47,125 nt of DNA, from positions 1 through 47,125 of the forward strand of contig NZ_JAHKPN010000055.1 of assembly GCF_018860545.1 (NCBI RefSeq), written 5' to 3'. Each line of letters opens with the position of its first letter. Position 1 is the stretch's first letter. Shown piece by piece: positions 1 to 8,662 of the stretch. This DNA is from Winogradskyella psychrotolerans (GTDB lineage Bacteria > Bacteroidota > Bacteroidia > Flavobacteriales > Flavobacteriaceae). The notes under the pieces are model-generated. The model searched no databases, was not told where the DNA came from, and was given only the letters and a program-made list of their open reading frames with translations. A program made the translations under genes and the position numbers.

Positions 1-288
1 GCCTTAGAGTTAGATAAATTGGTAGAAATAATGAAGGATTATCCAGAGATGAAAATCATGGTGAGATCACATACAGATTCAAAAGGTCAAGCAGATTACA
101 ATTTAAAATTGTCCGAAAGACGTGCCCAATCTACGATGCAGTATGTGATATCAAAAGGCATCAGTAAAGATAGATTATCAGCAAAAGGTATGGGAGCAAC
201 AGCACCAAAAATCGATTGTAAATCTAACTGCACAGAAGATGAAGACGCACAAAACAGACGCTCTGAGTTTTTGATTGTGAAGGGTTAA
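1..288 (+). CDS. OmpA-family C-terminal domain protein (5'-truncated by window edge)
   Basis: The open frame runs in from the left edge, so the true start is outside the window. The visible 95 residues are an OmpA/MotB-like peptidoglycan-binding domain. It has the HTDSKG segment, the LSERRAQST helix, a GxxxxRLxxKGMGxxxP strand and the closing NRRSEF motif that contacts diaminopimelate in this family. The inserted CKSNCTEDED loop with two Cys is typical of flavobacterial OmpA proteins, many of which carry PD40/WD40-like repeats upstream and sit in operons with T9SS type B substrates. The protein should lie at the outer membrane facing the periplasm. What precedes the domain cannot be seen. Confidence 0.9.
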   Translation, partial: ALELDKLVEIMKDYPEMKIMVRSHTDSKGQADYNLKLSERRAQSTMQYVISKGISKDRLSAKGMGATAPKIDCKSNCTEDEDAQNRRSEFLIVKG

Positions 289-358
289 TTAAAGCCAATT
301 GTTTTAGTTGTTAGTAATAAACTAAAGCATAGTAGAGCGATTAATAACAAAATTAAAT

Positions 359-396
359 TAACAGTCAAGCTATACAAATTATTAGCTTGGCTGTTA
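359..396 (+). terminator. Terminator-like hairpin after the OmpA gene
   Basis: A 14-bp stem (359-372 with 383-396, one G-T wobble) encloses a 10-nt loop about 70 bp after the OmpA stop. A small ACCTA/TAGGT hairpin follows directly. There is no T-run, so this could be a factor-dependent or bidirectional structure and not a classic intrinsic terminator. The rest of the 289-568 gap shows no convincing gene. Confidence 0.4.
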
Positions 397-568
397 CCTA
401 TTTTAGGTAGGGAATTATAGGATATAAATGTTTTATTATTGTTATGTAAAACTTTATTTTTACAATCAATTAACAATTGCTTGTTAAGTTAAACAGATAT
501 TTTTAATATAGTCCAATTGCACATGTGTGTAAATTACTGAGTATTAAAAGTTGTGACAAAGAATTCAA

Positions 569-3500
569 ATGAAAAGGTATTTATTTTTAATAGGTTTTAG
601 TATATTTTTATTTCAGGCAAACGCACAAGAGCCAAATGACTGTGTTAATGCCGTAACCGTATGTGGTAATGGTACATTTATGTCTAATGCGACAGGGTAT
701 GGTAATGATTTTGAAGTTAATTCTTGTGGTGGTCAGGAGCATAATTCACTATGGTTAGAGGTGAATATTGTACAAGCTGGTACCTTAGGTTTTGACTTAA
801 TTCCTAATGATCCAGATATTATGGTCGATTATGACTTTTGGGTTTATGGACCAAATCGCATTTGTTCTAACCTTGGAAGTCCTATTCGCTGTGCAACTAC
901 CAACCCTAATGAAGCTGGTCTTGCCAATAACCATACTGGGATTAATGGAAGTACAACTTTAACGCAATCAGGACCAGGGTCTAATGGTAATGGTTACGTG
1001 TATTGGTTAGATGTAAATGCAGGAGAATCTTATTATATTATTGTTGATAGACCAGAAGGAGATGGTGGATTTGAAATAGAATGGACAGGTACAGCAATGG
1101 ACGGCACAGGAGCTTTTCCTGCACCTCCAGCACCAAATGAAATTGATGATCAAATAGCGTGCAGTAATAGTGTTATTGGAGGAGTGCCTACAGGAGTTTT
1201 TCCATTAGTTAGCTTAAACAGTAGTATAAGTAATGATTTAGCAAATGAAACGGTTGAGTATTACGCTAATTTAGCCGATGCTACAGATGGTGTTAATCCG
1301 TTACCTATCATTTATTCTAATACCTCTAATCCTCAAACGATATATGCTAAAGTAATATCAGGATCAGATTGTTATTCTTTAGTTGAATTTGATTTAATAG
1401 TTTCTGAAATTCCTGAAGCCACATTATCTGCTTCGAGTAATGCCTTATGTGAAGGTGAAGACGTCACATTTACAATTTCGGGCTCACCAAATGCGACTAT
1501 TTTTTACAATATTGACGGAGGAACGTCAGAACAAATTTTATTAGATGCCACAGGTACAGCAACTATAATTCAATCGCCTTCAGATGATTTTGTTTTAACT
1601 TTAGAAGAAGCACAAATTTTAAATGATTCAGGAGTGTTAATCTGCTCCAATATTCTGACGGATTCGGAATCCATAACTGTATATGAAAATACAACACCTA
1701 CAATAGGTAATAATACTCCTATTTGCGAAAGTGAAGATGGAGAGCTAGAGTTTTCTGGTGATCCTAATGCCACTATTACATATTCTGTAGACTCAGGTGC
1801 TACGCAAACATTCGATTTAGATGCTTCAGGTAATTATACATTAACCTTACCTGGTTTACTTGTAGATACTGAGGTAGAAATTATTTCAGTTACAAATCCA
1901 TTACCTCCAAATTGTGTACTTGCACTGAATATTACAGAAACAATTGTAGTTAATCCATCACCAACGGTTATAGATCCAAGTCCTTTACTAGTTTGTAACG
2001 ATGGAGTAAATCCTAATTCAGCAGAATTTAATTTAGAATTAGAAAGTGCAGCGATTTCTAATAACGACCCTAATGTAAGTGTAACGTATTATGAAACTCA
2101 AGTTTTAGCTGAAGCAGGAAACCCACTCACCGCATTGGTTTCTCCTTATAATAGTACGTCTGCAAATCAAACGATTTATGTACGTGTAGAAACGGATCTA
2201 GGTTGTGTAGACTATACAACCCTTAACCTTGTAGTAGTTGGTGCACCTATTGCGAATACAGTTCCAGCATTGCAAAGTTGTGATGCCAATAGTCAAGGTT
2301 TTGGAACGTTTGATTTAACCCAAGTCGAAGCTGATATTATTGCAGGAAATACACAACCCGTTGAAGTATCGTATTATATATCACAAGCTGAAGCGGAAGC
2401 GGGTACACCAGAAATAAGTGATCCAACAGTGTTTCAAAATACGTCTGCATACAACCAAACGATTCATGTTCGTGTGGATACTGATGGAACAGACTGTTAT
2501 AATATTTCAAGTTTAAACTTAGAAGTGTTTGATACACCAACGATGAACGCTTTACAACCTTTTGAAGTGTGTGATGATGTTGTAAACGATGGTTTTACAC
2601 AATTCGATTTAGAGTCACAAACCCCTTTACTTTTAGGCGGTGCAACTGATGTTATAGTAACATATTATGAATCCGAAGCTGATGCTGAAGATGGAATAGA
2701 TGCTATTACTGGATTATATACAAATACGAACAGTACACAAACCATTTATATTCGTGCAGAAAATAATTTTAATACAGATTGTTTTGAAATCACGACACTT
2801 ACCTTAATTGTTAATCCTTTACCAACACCCATTGCACCAACTCCATTACAAGTATGTGACGATGGTACGCCAGATGGTTTAACGGAGATCGATTTAAGCT
2901 TAAAGACTTCTGAAATCACAGGAGGCAATCCTAATTATGCTGTAAATTATTATTTAAATCTGAGTGATGCTGAATCAGAAACCAATCCTTTACCAACACT
3001 ATATACCAATACAAGTAATGGTCAAATTATTGTTGTTCGCGTTGATAATATAAATACAGGCTGTTACAATTTCACCACTTTAGAATTAGTTGTAGAACAA
3101 GCTCCTGTAGCTAATAGTCCAACACCTCTTGATTATTGTGATCCGGATAGTGATGGTTTTGGTATTTTTGATTTAACCTTAAAAGACGATGAGATTACAG
3201 GTGGTGATACGACCTTAACGGTGAGTTACCATGAAACCATGGCAGATGCTGATAATAATGTAAACCCAATTACAGGTCTGTATTCAAATATTGTGATTAA
3301 TGCACAAACGGTGTATGCTCGTGTAGAGAGCTCTACAATTGCTACAGATTGTGATTCAATTGTGACCTTACTTTTAGCTGTAAATCCAACTCCACAATTG
3401 GGAGCAACAACACCAGAGCCTTATGAGATTTGCGATGATAGTTCTGCAGATGGTTATGGGCAGTTTGATTTAACAAGTAAAACAACAGAGATTCTAGAGA

Positions 3501-6500
3501 ATTTAGCAGATCCAACATTATATACAGTTACGTTTTATTTAAATGAAACAGATGCTGATAATGGCATAAATGAAATAACAAATACTACTAATTATACCAA
3601 TAGCGATGATTTTAGTCAGGTGCTTTGGGTTAGAGTTGAAGATAATACCTCAGGTTGTTATAAGTTAACCACTCTAGAATTAGTTGTAAATGCCATTCCA
3701 GTATTAGTGCAAGCAGATCCATTAGTGCTTTGTGATGATAATAATCCTGGAGATGAGATTGAAGCATTTATACTAGAAGAAGCTTCAGACGATATATTAA
3801 ATGGACAAACAGGTATTGGCTTAACCTTTTTTGAAACTCAAGACGATGCAGATAATAATACCAATCCAATTTTTAGTCCATATTCTAATATAGCGAATCC
3901 ACAGACCATTTTTGTAAAAGCCACAAATAATGAAACAGGTTGTACAAATCTAACAACATTAACGTTGCGAGTGAATCCAATTCCTTCACCAGCAGCACCA
4001 GCAGATTTAGAAGTTTGTGATGATGATACAGATGGTTTTACAAATTTTGATTTAGAAGACCGAACCATCGAAATTATAGGTGGAGAGCTCGATGTTGCTA
4101 TTACGTACCATGAAACTCTTGAAGATGCTAATACAGGTAGTAATGCTTTTGCTAGTCCATACACCAACATCGTGATGAATGAGCAAACGATTTATATTAG
4201 AGCAACAAATACAATTACAGGATGTTATGATATTTCAAGAACATTAACGCTGCGTGTTTTGGAAACACCACAAGTTCCTGTAATATTAACAGAATATGTA
4301 ATTTGCGATTCGGATGCAGATGCAGATGGTTATGCTCAATTCGATTTAACTACTAAAGATTCAGAAATTATAGGGAGTCAAACAGATGTCAGTTTAACCT
4401 ATCATGTTAACGAAGCCGATGCCTTATCAGGAAATAATCCAATATCAACACCTGAGAGTTTTACGAATTCAAGTAATTTCCAAACTATTTGGGTACGATT
4501 AGAGAATGATGCTAACGTTTGTTTTGATACGGGTTCTTTTGAGATTAGTGTAGCACTTCCACCGGAAGCAATTCAGCCAACACCTTTAGAATTATGTGAC
4601 GATGCCGTTGCAGATGAAGTTACAGTTTTTGATTTAACAGTTAAGAACGATGAGATTACCGGAGGTGAAGGAAGTTGGAATGTTGCTTATTATGAAACCA
4701 TTGTAGCTGCTTTAGATCAAACAGATCCTGTTGATGATGAGGCTTATACTAATGTATCCATTGCAGGTGCCATAGCCAATCCACAAACATTGTTCGCGGT
4801 AGTAACCGATACAGATACAGGTTGTACAGATATGGTGACATTAACGATTCGTGTTATGCCAAATCCTACACCAACCCCAAGCGACCAATTACCGAACATA
4901 GAAGTGTGTGACGATTTCAATACAGGTGATGGAATAGAAGTATTTGATTTAACCGATAATGAAATACTAATTCTCAATGGAGAAGCTGGAGTTACGGCAA
5001 GCTACTATGAGAGTTTAGACGATGCTGAATCTGGAACTAATGCTATACCAGACCCAACACAATATACTAATATAGAGATACCAGAGCAAGAGATTTACGT
5101 GAGAGTAGCCAATGACGTTACCGGTTGCTATACCATAGTAGACTTTACAATCATAGTGCATCCATTACCAGAAGTGGTCGCTGTAACGGACTTTATTCAA
5201 TGTGAATTATTCACCGATGGCTTTGATAATTTTGATCTAACGATTAAAGACGAAGAAGTTTTAAATGGTCAAGATGCATCACAATTTGTAGTGAGTTATC
5301 ACGATAATTTAACAGATGCCGAAGCGGGAATGAATGGTTTGGTAAGTTTATATACCAATAGTAGTAATCCACAACAAATTTTTGTGACGATTACTAATAC
5401 GGTTACAGGGTGTTCTATTAGTACACAAAGTTTTTATATTGAAGTTCAAGAAGCAGCACAAGCGAATCCTAATATGGATCCTATTGTTTTTGATACTTGT
5501 GATGATAATATGGAAACTGATGGTAATACCACCAACGATAGTGCCCAGTTTGATTTAACGACTAGAGATGCTGAAGTTTTAGATGGGCAAGATCCACTAA
5601 ATTACATAGTAACATATTTTGCGACACAAGAGGAGGCAGATTTAAATGTAAATTCTTTGCCAACATTGTATGAAAACATTACTAACCCGCAAGTCATCTA
5701 TGCAAGAGTCGATAATAATACACCCGACGGTACAGGTAGTGATACATCGATTTGTTATGAAGTTGCAGAATTGACCTTACAGGTGAATCCATTACCCGAG
5801 TTTGACTTAGAAGACACCTATACACTCTGTTTGAATACCAATGGAACGGAAATACTAGAACCTTTAGTAATCGATACAGGTTTATCTACAGCAGATTATA
5901 GTTTTATATGGACTCTTGAAGGTACAGTCTTAAGTGAAACAGGATCTAGTTTGGCTCCGTCAGAAGGTGGAACTTATACTGTATTTATAACGAACCTGAT
6001 TACAGGTTGTGAAAATGATGATTCAACAATAGTCTTAGAAAGTGAACCACCAAGTTTAACTGTAGAGCTCGTAACTCAAGCTTTTGCAGATAATCATATT
6101 TTAGAAGCTGTAGCAACAGGTATTGGTGTTTACGAATACAGTTTAGATGGAGGACCTTGGCAGGATGAAGGTATATTTTCGAATGTGTCTACAGGAGAGC
6201 ATGAAATTACAGCAAGAGATAAAAACGGTTGTGGAATTACTACGGAAACCGTTTTTGTAATCGATTATCCATTGTATTTCACACCAAATGGAGATGGAAC
6301 TAATGATACGTGGAATATTGAAGGTATTGGAAGTAATGCCATCATTTACATCTTTGATCGTTACGGCAAGTTATTAAAGCAATTGAGTCCTGATGGAGAG
6401 GGATGGAACGGTACATTTAATGGTAACGCTTTACCAACAAGTGATTATTGGTTTACAGTAGAATATGATGAGCCGAGTAGTGGTGTTCGCAAAGAGTTTC

Positions 6501-6526
6501 AAGCGAATTTTACTTTGAAGCGATAA
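569..6526 (+). CDS. Giant repetitive cell-surface protein with T9SS type B sorting domain
   Basis: This 1985-residue protein starts with a Sec signal peptide (about residues 1-19, cut near NAQ). An N-terminal Cys-containing domain of about 160 residues follows (EPNDCVNAVTVCGNG onward), as found in flavobacterial gliding/adhesin proteins. Residues about 470-1740 hold 13 clear repeats of roughly 85-105 residues. Each repeat has a CDD/CD-xxxDG motif, an FDLT strand, a YYET/YHET segment, a YTN turn, and an IYVRV...TGCY...L strand. A divergent extra copy lies near residues 190-290. The C-terminus (about 1902-1985, FTPNGDGTNDTW, IFDRYGK, GWNG) is the gliding-motility-type type B sorting domain, so the protein should cross the outer membrane by T9SS and stay on the surface or be released. 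The many acidic D/N turns suggest calcium binding. No PorP/SprF partner gene follows it. A specific adhesion or motility role is inferred only. Confidence 0.92.
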   Translation: MKRYLFLIGFSIFLFQANAQEPNDCVNAVTVCGNGTFMSNATGYGNDFEVNSCGGQEHNSLWLEVNIVQAGTLGFDLIPNDPDIMVDYDFWVYGPNRICSNLGSPIRCATTNPNEAGLANNHTGINGSTTLTQSGPGSNGNGYVYWLDVNAGESYYIIVDRPEGDGGFEIEWTGTAMDGTGAFPAPPAPNEIDDQIACSNSVIGGVPTGVFPLVSLNSSISNDLANETVEYYANLADATDGVNPLPIIYSNTSNPQTIYAKVISGSDCYSLVEFDLIVSEIPEATLSASSNALCEGEDVTFTISGSPNATIFYNIDGGTSEQILLDATGTATIIQSPSDDFVLTLEEAQILNDSGVLICSNILTDSESITVYENTTPTIGNNTPICESEDGELEFSGDPNATITYSVDSGATQTFDLDASGNYTLTLPGLLVDTEVEIISVTNPLPPNCVLALNITETIVVNPSPTVIDPSPLLVCNDGVNPNSAEFNLELESAAISNNDPNVSVTYYETQVLAEAGNPLTALVSPYNSTSANQTIYVRVETDLGCVDYTTLNLVVVGAPIANTVPALQSCDANSQGFGTFDLTQVEADIIAGNTQPVEVSYYISQAEAEAGTPEISDPTVFQNTSAYNQTIHVRVDTDGTDCYNISSLNLEVFDTPTMNALQPFEVCDDVVNDGFTQFDLESQTPLLLGGATDVIVTYYESEADAEDGIDAITGLYTNTNSTQTIYIRAENNFNTDCFEITTLTLIVNPLPTPIAPTPLQVCDDGTPDGLTEIDLSLKTSEITGGNPNYAVNYYLNLSDAESETNPLPTLYTNTSNGQIIVVRVDNINTGCYNFTTLELVVEQAPVANSPTPLDYCDPDSDGFGIFDLTLKDDEITGGDTTLTVSYHETMADADNNVNPITGLYSNIVINAQTVYARVESSTIATDCDSIVTLLLAVNPTPQLGATTPEPYEICDDSSADGYGQFDLTSKTTEILENLADPTLYTVTFYLNETDADNGINEITNTTNYTNSDDFSQVLWVRVEDNTSGCYKLTTLELVVNAIPVLVQADPLVLCDDNNPGDEIEAFILEEASDDILNGQTGIGLTFFETQDDADNNTNPIFSPYSNIANPQTIFVKATNNETGCTNLTTLTLRVNPIPSPAAPADLEVCDDDTDGFTNFDLEDRTIEIIGGELDVAITYHETLEDANTGSNAFASPYTNIVMNEQTIYIRATNTITGCYDISRTLTLRVLETPQVPVILTEYVICDSDADADGYAQFDLTTKDSEIIGSQTDVSLTYHVNEADALSGNNPISTPESFTNSSNFQTIWVRLENDANVCFDTGSFEISVALPPEAIQPTPLELCDDAVADEVTVFDLTVKNDEITGGEGSWNVAYYETIVAALDQTDPVDDEAYTNVSIAGAIANPQTLFAVVTDTDTGCTDMVTLTIRVMPNPTPTPSDQLPNIEVCDDFNTGDGIEVFDLTDNEILILNGEAGVTASYYESLDDAESGTNAIPDPTQYTNIEIPEQEIYVRVANDVTGCYTIVDFTIIVHPLPEVVAVTDFIQCELFTDGFDNFDLTIKDEEVLNGQDASQFVVSYHDNLTDAEAGMNGLVSLYTNSSNPQQIFVTITNTVTGCSISTQSFYIEVQEAAQANPNMDPIVFDTCDDNMETDGNTTNDSAQFDLTTRDAEVLDGQDPLNYIVTYFATQEEADLNVNSLPTLYENITNPQVIYARVDNNTPDGTGSDTSICYEVAELTLQVNPLPEFDLEDTYTLCLNTNGTEILEPLVIDTGLSTADYSFIWTLEGTVLSETGSSLAPSEGGTYTVFITNLITGCENDDSTIVLESEPPSLTVELVTQAFADNHILEAVATGIGVYEYSLDGGPWQDEGIFSNVSTGEHEITARDKNGCGITTETVFVIDYPLYFTPNGDGTNDTWNIEGIGSNAIIYIFDRYGKLLKQLSPDGEGWNGTFNGNALPTSDYWFTVEYDEPSSGVRKEFQANFTLKR

Positions 6527-6551
6527 TATTTTTAAAATAAAAGAAGAGTTT

Positions 6552-6587
6552 AAAGCTGAATAACGTTTTTTGTTATTCAGCTTTTTT
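6552..6587 (+). terminator. Rho-independent terminator
   Basis: A perfect 13-bp stem (6552-6564 with 6572-6584) and a 7-nt T-rich loop lead into a T-run, 25 bp after the stop of the giant surface protein. This is the clearest intrinsic terminator in the window and separates that gene from the nitroreductase. Confidence 0.9.
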
Positions 6588-6622
6588 CATTGTAGAATAT
6601 TCGACTAGATGTCAATTTATAG

Positions 6623-6648
6623 TTGAAACGATATATTATGTATTTTTG
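6623..6648 (+). promoter_or_regulatory. Putative Bacteroidota promoter of the nitroreductase gene
   Basis: TATTTTTG at 6641-6648 matches the TAnnTTTG -7 consensus, and a TTG lies at 6623-6625. The 15-bp gap is shorter than the usual spacing of about 19, so the -33 assignment is weak. The -7 element lies 17 bp upstream of the start codon. Confidence 0.4.
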
Positions 6649-6665
6649 ACAAAAATTAAGAACAA

Positions 6666-7295
6666 ATGTCCATTATAGAAAAGTTGCAATGGCGTTATGC
6701 GACCAAAAAATTTGATGCTACCAAAATACTATCAAAAGAAAAATTAGAGATTTTAAAGGAGGCGTTTAATTTAACAGCTTTGTCTTATGGTTTACAAACC
6801 TTAAAACTAGTTATTGTCGAAGATAAAATAGAACGAGAAAAATTGGTTGAAGTCGCTTATGGTCAACGTCAAGTTGTAGAGGCTTCTCATTTGTTGGTAT
6901 TATGCATTCAAAATGACATCGATGAGAAGGATGTAAATACACATTTTGAAACAATTAAAGCGATAAGAAATACACCTGATGCCATTCTAGAGCCATTTAA
7001 AAAACAAATGAAGTCTACCATTAGCGATATGCACAATGATAAAAAAGTAGGTTGGGCAACACGCCAAGCGTATATTGCTTTGGGTAATTTAATGACGGTA
7101 TGCGCAGTAGAAGGAATTGATAGTTGCCCTATGGAAGGTTTTTTACCTGAAGCCTTAGACAAAAAATTAGAATTAGATAAACATGATTTAAGTTCGGTTT
7201 TGCTATTGCCTGTTGGTTATAGAGCGGATGACGATATGTTTGCGAATTTTAAAAAAGTAAGACAACCTTTGTCAAAAACAGTTATAGAATTATAG
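6666..7295 (+). CDS. Nitroreductase-family NAD(P)H oxidoreductase (NfsB-like)
   Basis: This 209-residue protein has the full length of an NfsB/YdgI-type FMN-dependent oxidoreductase. It opens with the family's helix and WRYATKKFD motif (flavin phosphate contact). The middle carries the LTALSYGLQTLKLVIVED strand, and the WATRQAYIALGNLMTVCAVEGIDSCPMEGF segment forms the flavin pocket and dimer interface. The end holds a LPVGYRADDD loop. It should be a cytoplasmic homodimer reducing quinones, nitro compounds or related acceptors with NAD(P)H; the natural substrate cannot be told from sequence. It stands alone between a terminator and its own promoter-like element and next to a DegT aminotransferase, with 79 bp between them. 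Confidence 0.9.
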   Translation: MSIIEKLQWRYATKKFDATKILSKEKLEILKEAFNLTALSYGLQTLKLVIVEDKIEREKLVEVAYGQRQVVEASHLLVLCIQNDIDEKDVNTHFETIKAIRNTPDAILEPFKKQMKSTISDMHNDKKVGWATRQAYIALGNLMTVCAVEGIDSCPMEGFLPEALDKKLELDKHDLSSVLLLPVGYRADDDMFANFKKVRQPLSKTVIEL

Positions 7296-7309
7296 CAGTT
7301 TTTAACCTC

Positions 7310-7335
7310 TTGAAATAGGTAAAATGATATCTTTG
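7310..7335 (+). promoter_or_regulatory. Putative promoter of the DegT aminotransferase gene
   Basis: TATCTTTG at 7328-7335 is an exact TAnnTTTG -7 element, 39 bp before the ATG. A TTG at 7310-7312 is the nearest -33 candidate, again with a short 15-bp gap. Confidence 0.4.
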
Positions 7336-7374
7336 TTTTTCGACTGAAAAAATACCATAAAACCAAAATACACT

Positions 7375-8571
7375 ATGCCAGGATTCGAGTTATTTAGCGA
7401 TTTAGAACGTAAAGAAGTTAATGATGTTTTAGATAACGGAGTATTAATGCGCTACGGTTTTGATGGCATGCGAAAAGGCCATTGGAAAGCTAAAGAATTG
7501 GAAGCTGAATTGGCAACTACGTTTCAATCTAAGCACGTTCAATTGGTGTCTAGCGGAACAGCCGCAGTCTCTGTAGCCTTAGCGTCTGCAGGAGTTGGGG
7601 CAGGAGATGAAGTGATTATGCCTACCTTTACTTTTGTGGCTAGTTTTGAGGCTATTATGATGTTAGGCGCTATTCCTATTTTAGTTGATATCGATGATAC
7701 CTTAACTTTAGATCCAAAAGCAGTTGAAGCTGCAATTACACCAAAGACCAAAGCGGTAATGGTGGTTCAAATGTGTGGAAGTATGGCAAATATGGATGCC
7801 TTACAAACCATTTGTAACACGCACAACTTGTTATTTATAGAAGATGCTTGTCAAGCTATTGGTGGCACATACAAAGGAAAACCATTGGGAAGCATTGCGG
7901 ATATTGGGTGTTTTTCATTCGATTTTGTAAAAACCATTACCTGTGGCGAAGGTGGAGCCGTAGTTACAAATAATAAAGAGTACTATATAAATGCTGACCA
8001 TTATAGCGATCATGGTCACGATCATGTTGGTAATGATAGAGGTGCAGAAACACATCCGTTTTTAGGTTATAATTTTCGAATTTCAGAATTGCATGCAGCC
8101 GTTGGTTTAGCACAAGTAAGACGATTACCTGAATTTATTTCTATTCAAAAACGTAACTATACCATTTTAAGAAATGCATTAGCAGATATACCAGGTGTAA
8201 CATTTAGAACTGTTCCTAAGGGAGGGGAAGAGAGTTATGCGTTTTTAAATTTCTTTTTACCAGATTTAGAATCTTCACAAAAAGTGATTGAAGCTTTTAA
8301 AGTAAATGGAGTCGATGCGTGCTGGAATTACTACCAAAACAATTGGCACTACATTAAAGAATGGAATCATCTAAAAGATCAGAAATCTTTATTTCCAATT
8401 TCAAAAGAAGTCAGAGAAGGTTTAGAATATCTTCAAACAAAAACCTTTGAACAATCGGATCATTATATCGGTCGAAATATTTCTTGTTTAATAAAATTAT
8501 CTTGGACAGAAGCTGAAGTTAAAGCACGTGCTGAGAAAATGGCGAAGATTATAAAATCTATCTTTTTGTAA
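7375..8571 (+). CDS. DegT/DnrJ/EryC1/StrS-family PLP aminotransferase
   Basis: The 398-residue protein has the fold-type I PLP aminotransferase pattern of nucleotide-sugar aminotransferases. The cofactor loop SSGTAAVSVAL comes first, then GAGDEVIMPTFTFVAS, then the aspartate-containing strand EDACQAIGGTYKGKPLG. Lys186, in FDFVKTITCGEGG, is the predicted Schiff-base lysine. Usual family versions of this motif read SFxxxKxxxxGEGG, so the catalytic core is intact. YNFRISELHAAVGLAQ is the conserved dimer segment. It probably makes an amino sugar or a similar amino alcohol for surface polysaccharide, but no sugar-pathway genes lie nearby, so the substrate is unknown. The gene ends 91 bp before the hybrid regulator start. 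Confidence 0.88.
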   Translation: MPGFELFSDLERKEVNDVLDNGVLMRYGFDGMRKGHWKAKELEAELATTFQSKHVQLVSSGTAAVSVALASAGVGAGDEVIMPTFTFVASFEAIMMLGAIPILVDIDDTLTLDPKAVEAAITPKTKAVMVVQMCGSMANMDALQTICNTHNLLFIEDACQAIGGTYKGKPLGSIADIGCFSFDFVKTITCGEGGAVVTNNKEYYINADHYSDHGHDHVGNDRGAETHPFLGYNFRISELHAAVGLAQVRRLPEFISIQKRNYTILRNALADIPGVTFRTVPKGGEESYAFLNFFLPDLESSQKVIEAFKVNGVDACWNYYQNNWHYIKEWNHLKDQKSLFPISKEVREGLEYLQTKTFEQSDHYIGRNISCLIKLSWTEAEVKARAEKMAKIIKSIFL

Positions 8572-8576
8572 ATTAT

Positions 8577-8632
8577 GTAACTTAAAGTGTTACAATTCTT
8601 ACAGTCTTAAGGTTTTCATTTTCATATTATTG
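8577..8632 (+). promoter_or_regulatory. GTTACA-type operator and promoter of the hybrid regulator gene
   Basis: GTTACA at 8589-8594 lies exactly 36 bp (start to start) upstream of TATTATTG (8625-8632), a 7/8 match to TAnnTTTG. An inverted GTAAC (8577-8581) and a CTTACA (8598-8603) flank the box. The same 36-bp layout recurs before the two downstream operons, which suggests a shared regulator, most simply the AraC domain encoded here. A second -7-like TATCTTTA lies at 8635. I infer autoregulation. Confidence 0.5.
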
Positions 8633-8662
8633 CGTATCTTTAAGTTTCGCAATCAATATGCC

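Noticed and set aside
285..476. Minus-strand frame in the gap after the OmpA gene
   Set aside because: It overlaps the hairpin, has no start context or family match, and its composition is that of AT-rich noncoding DNA.
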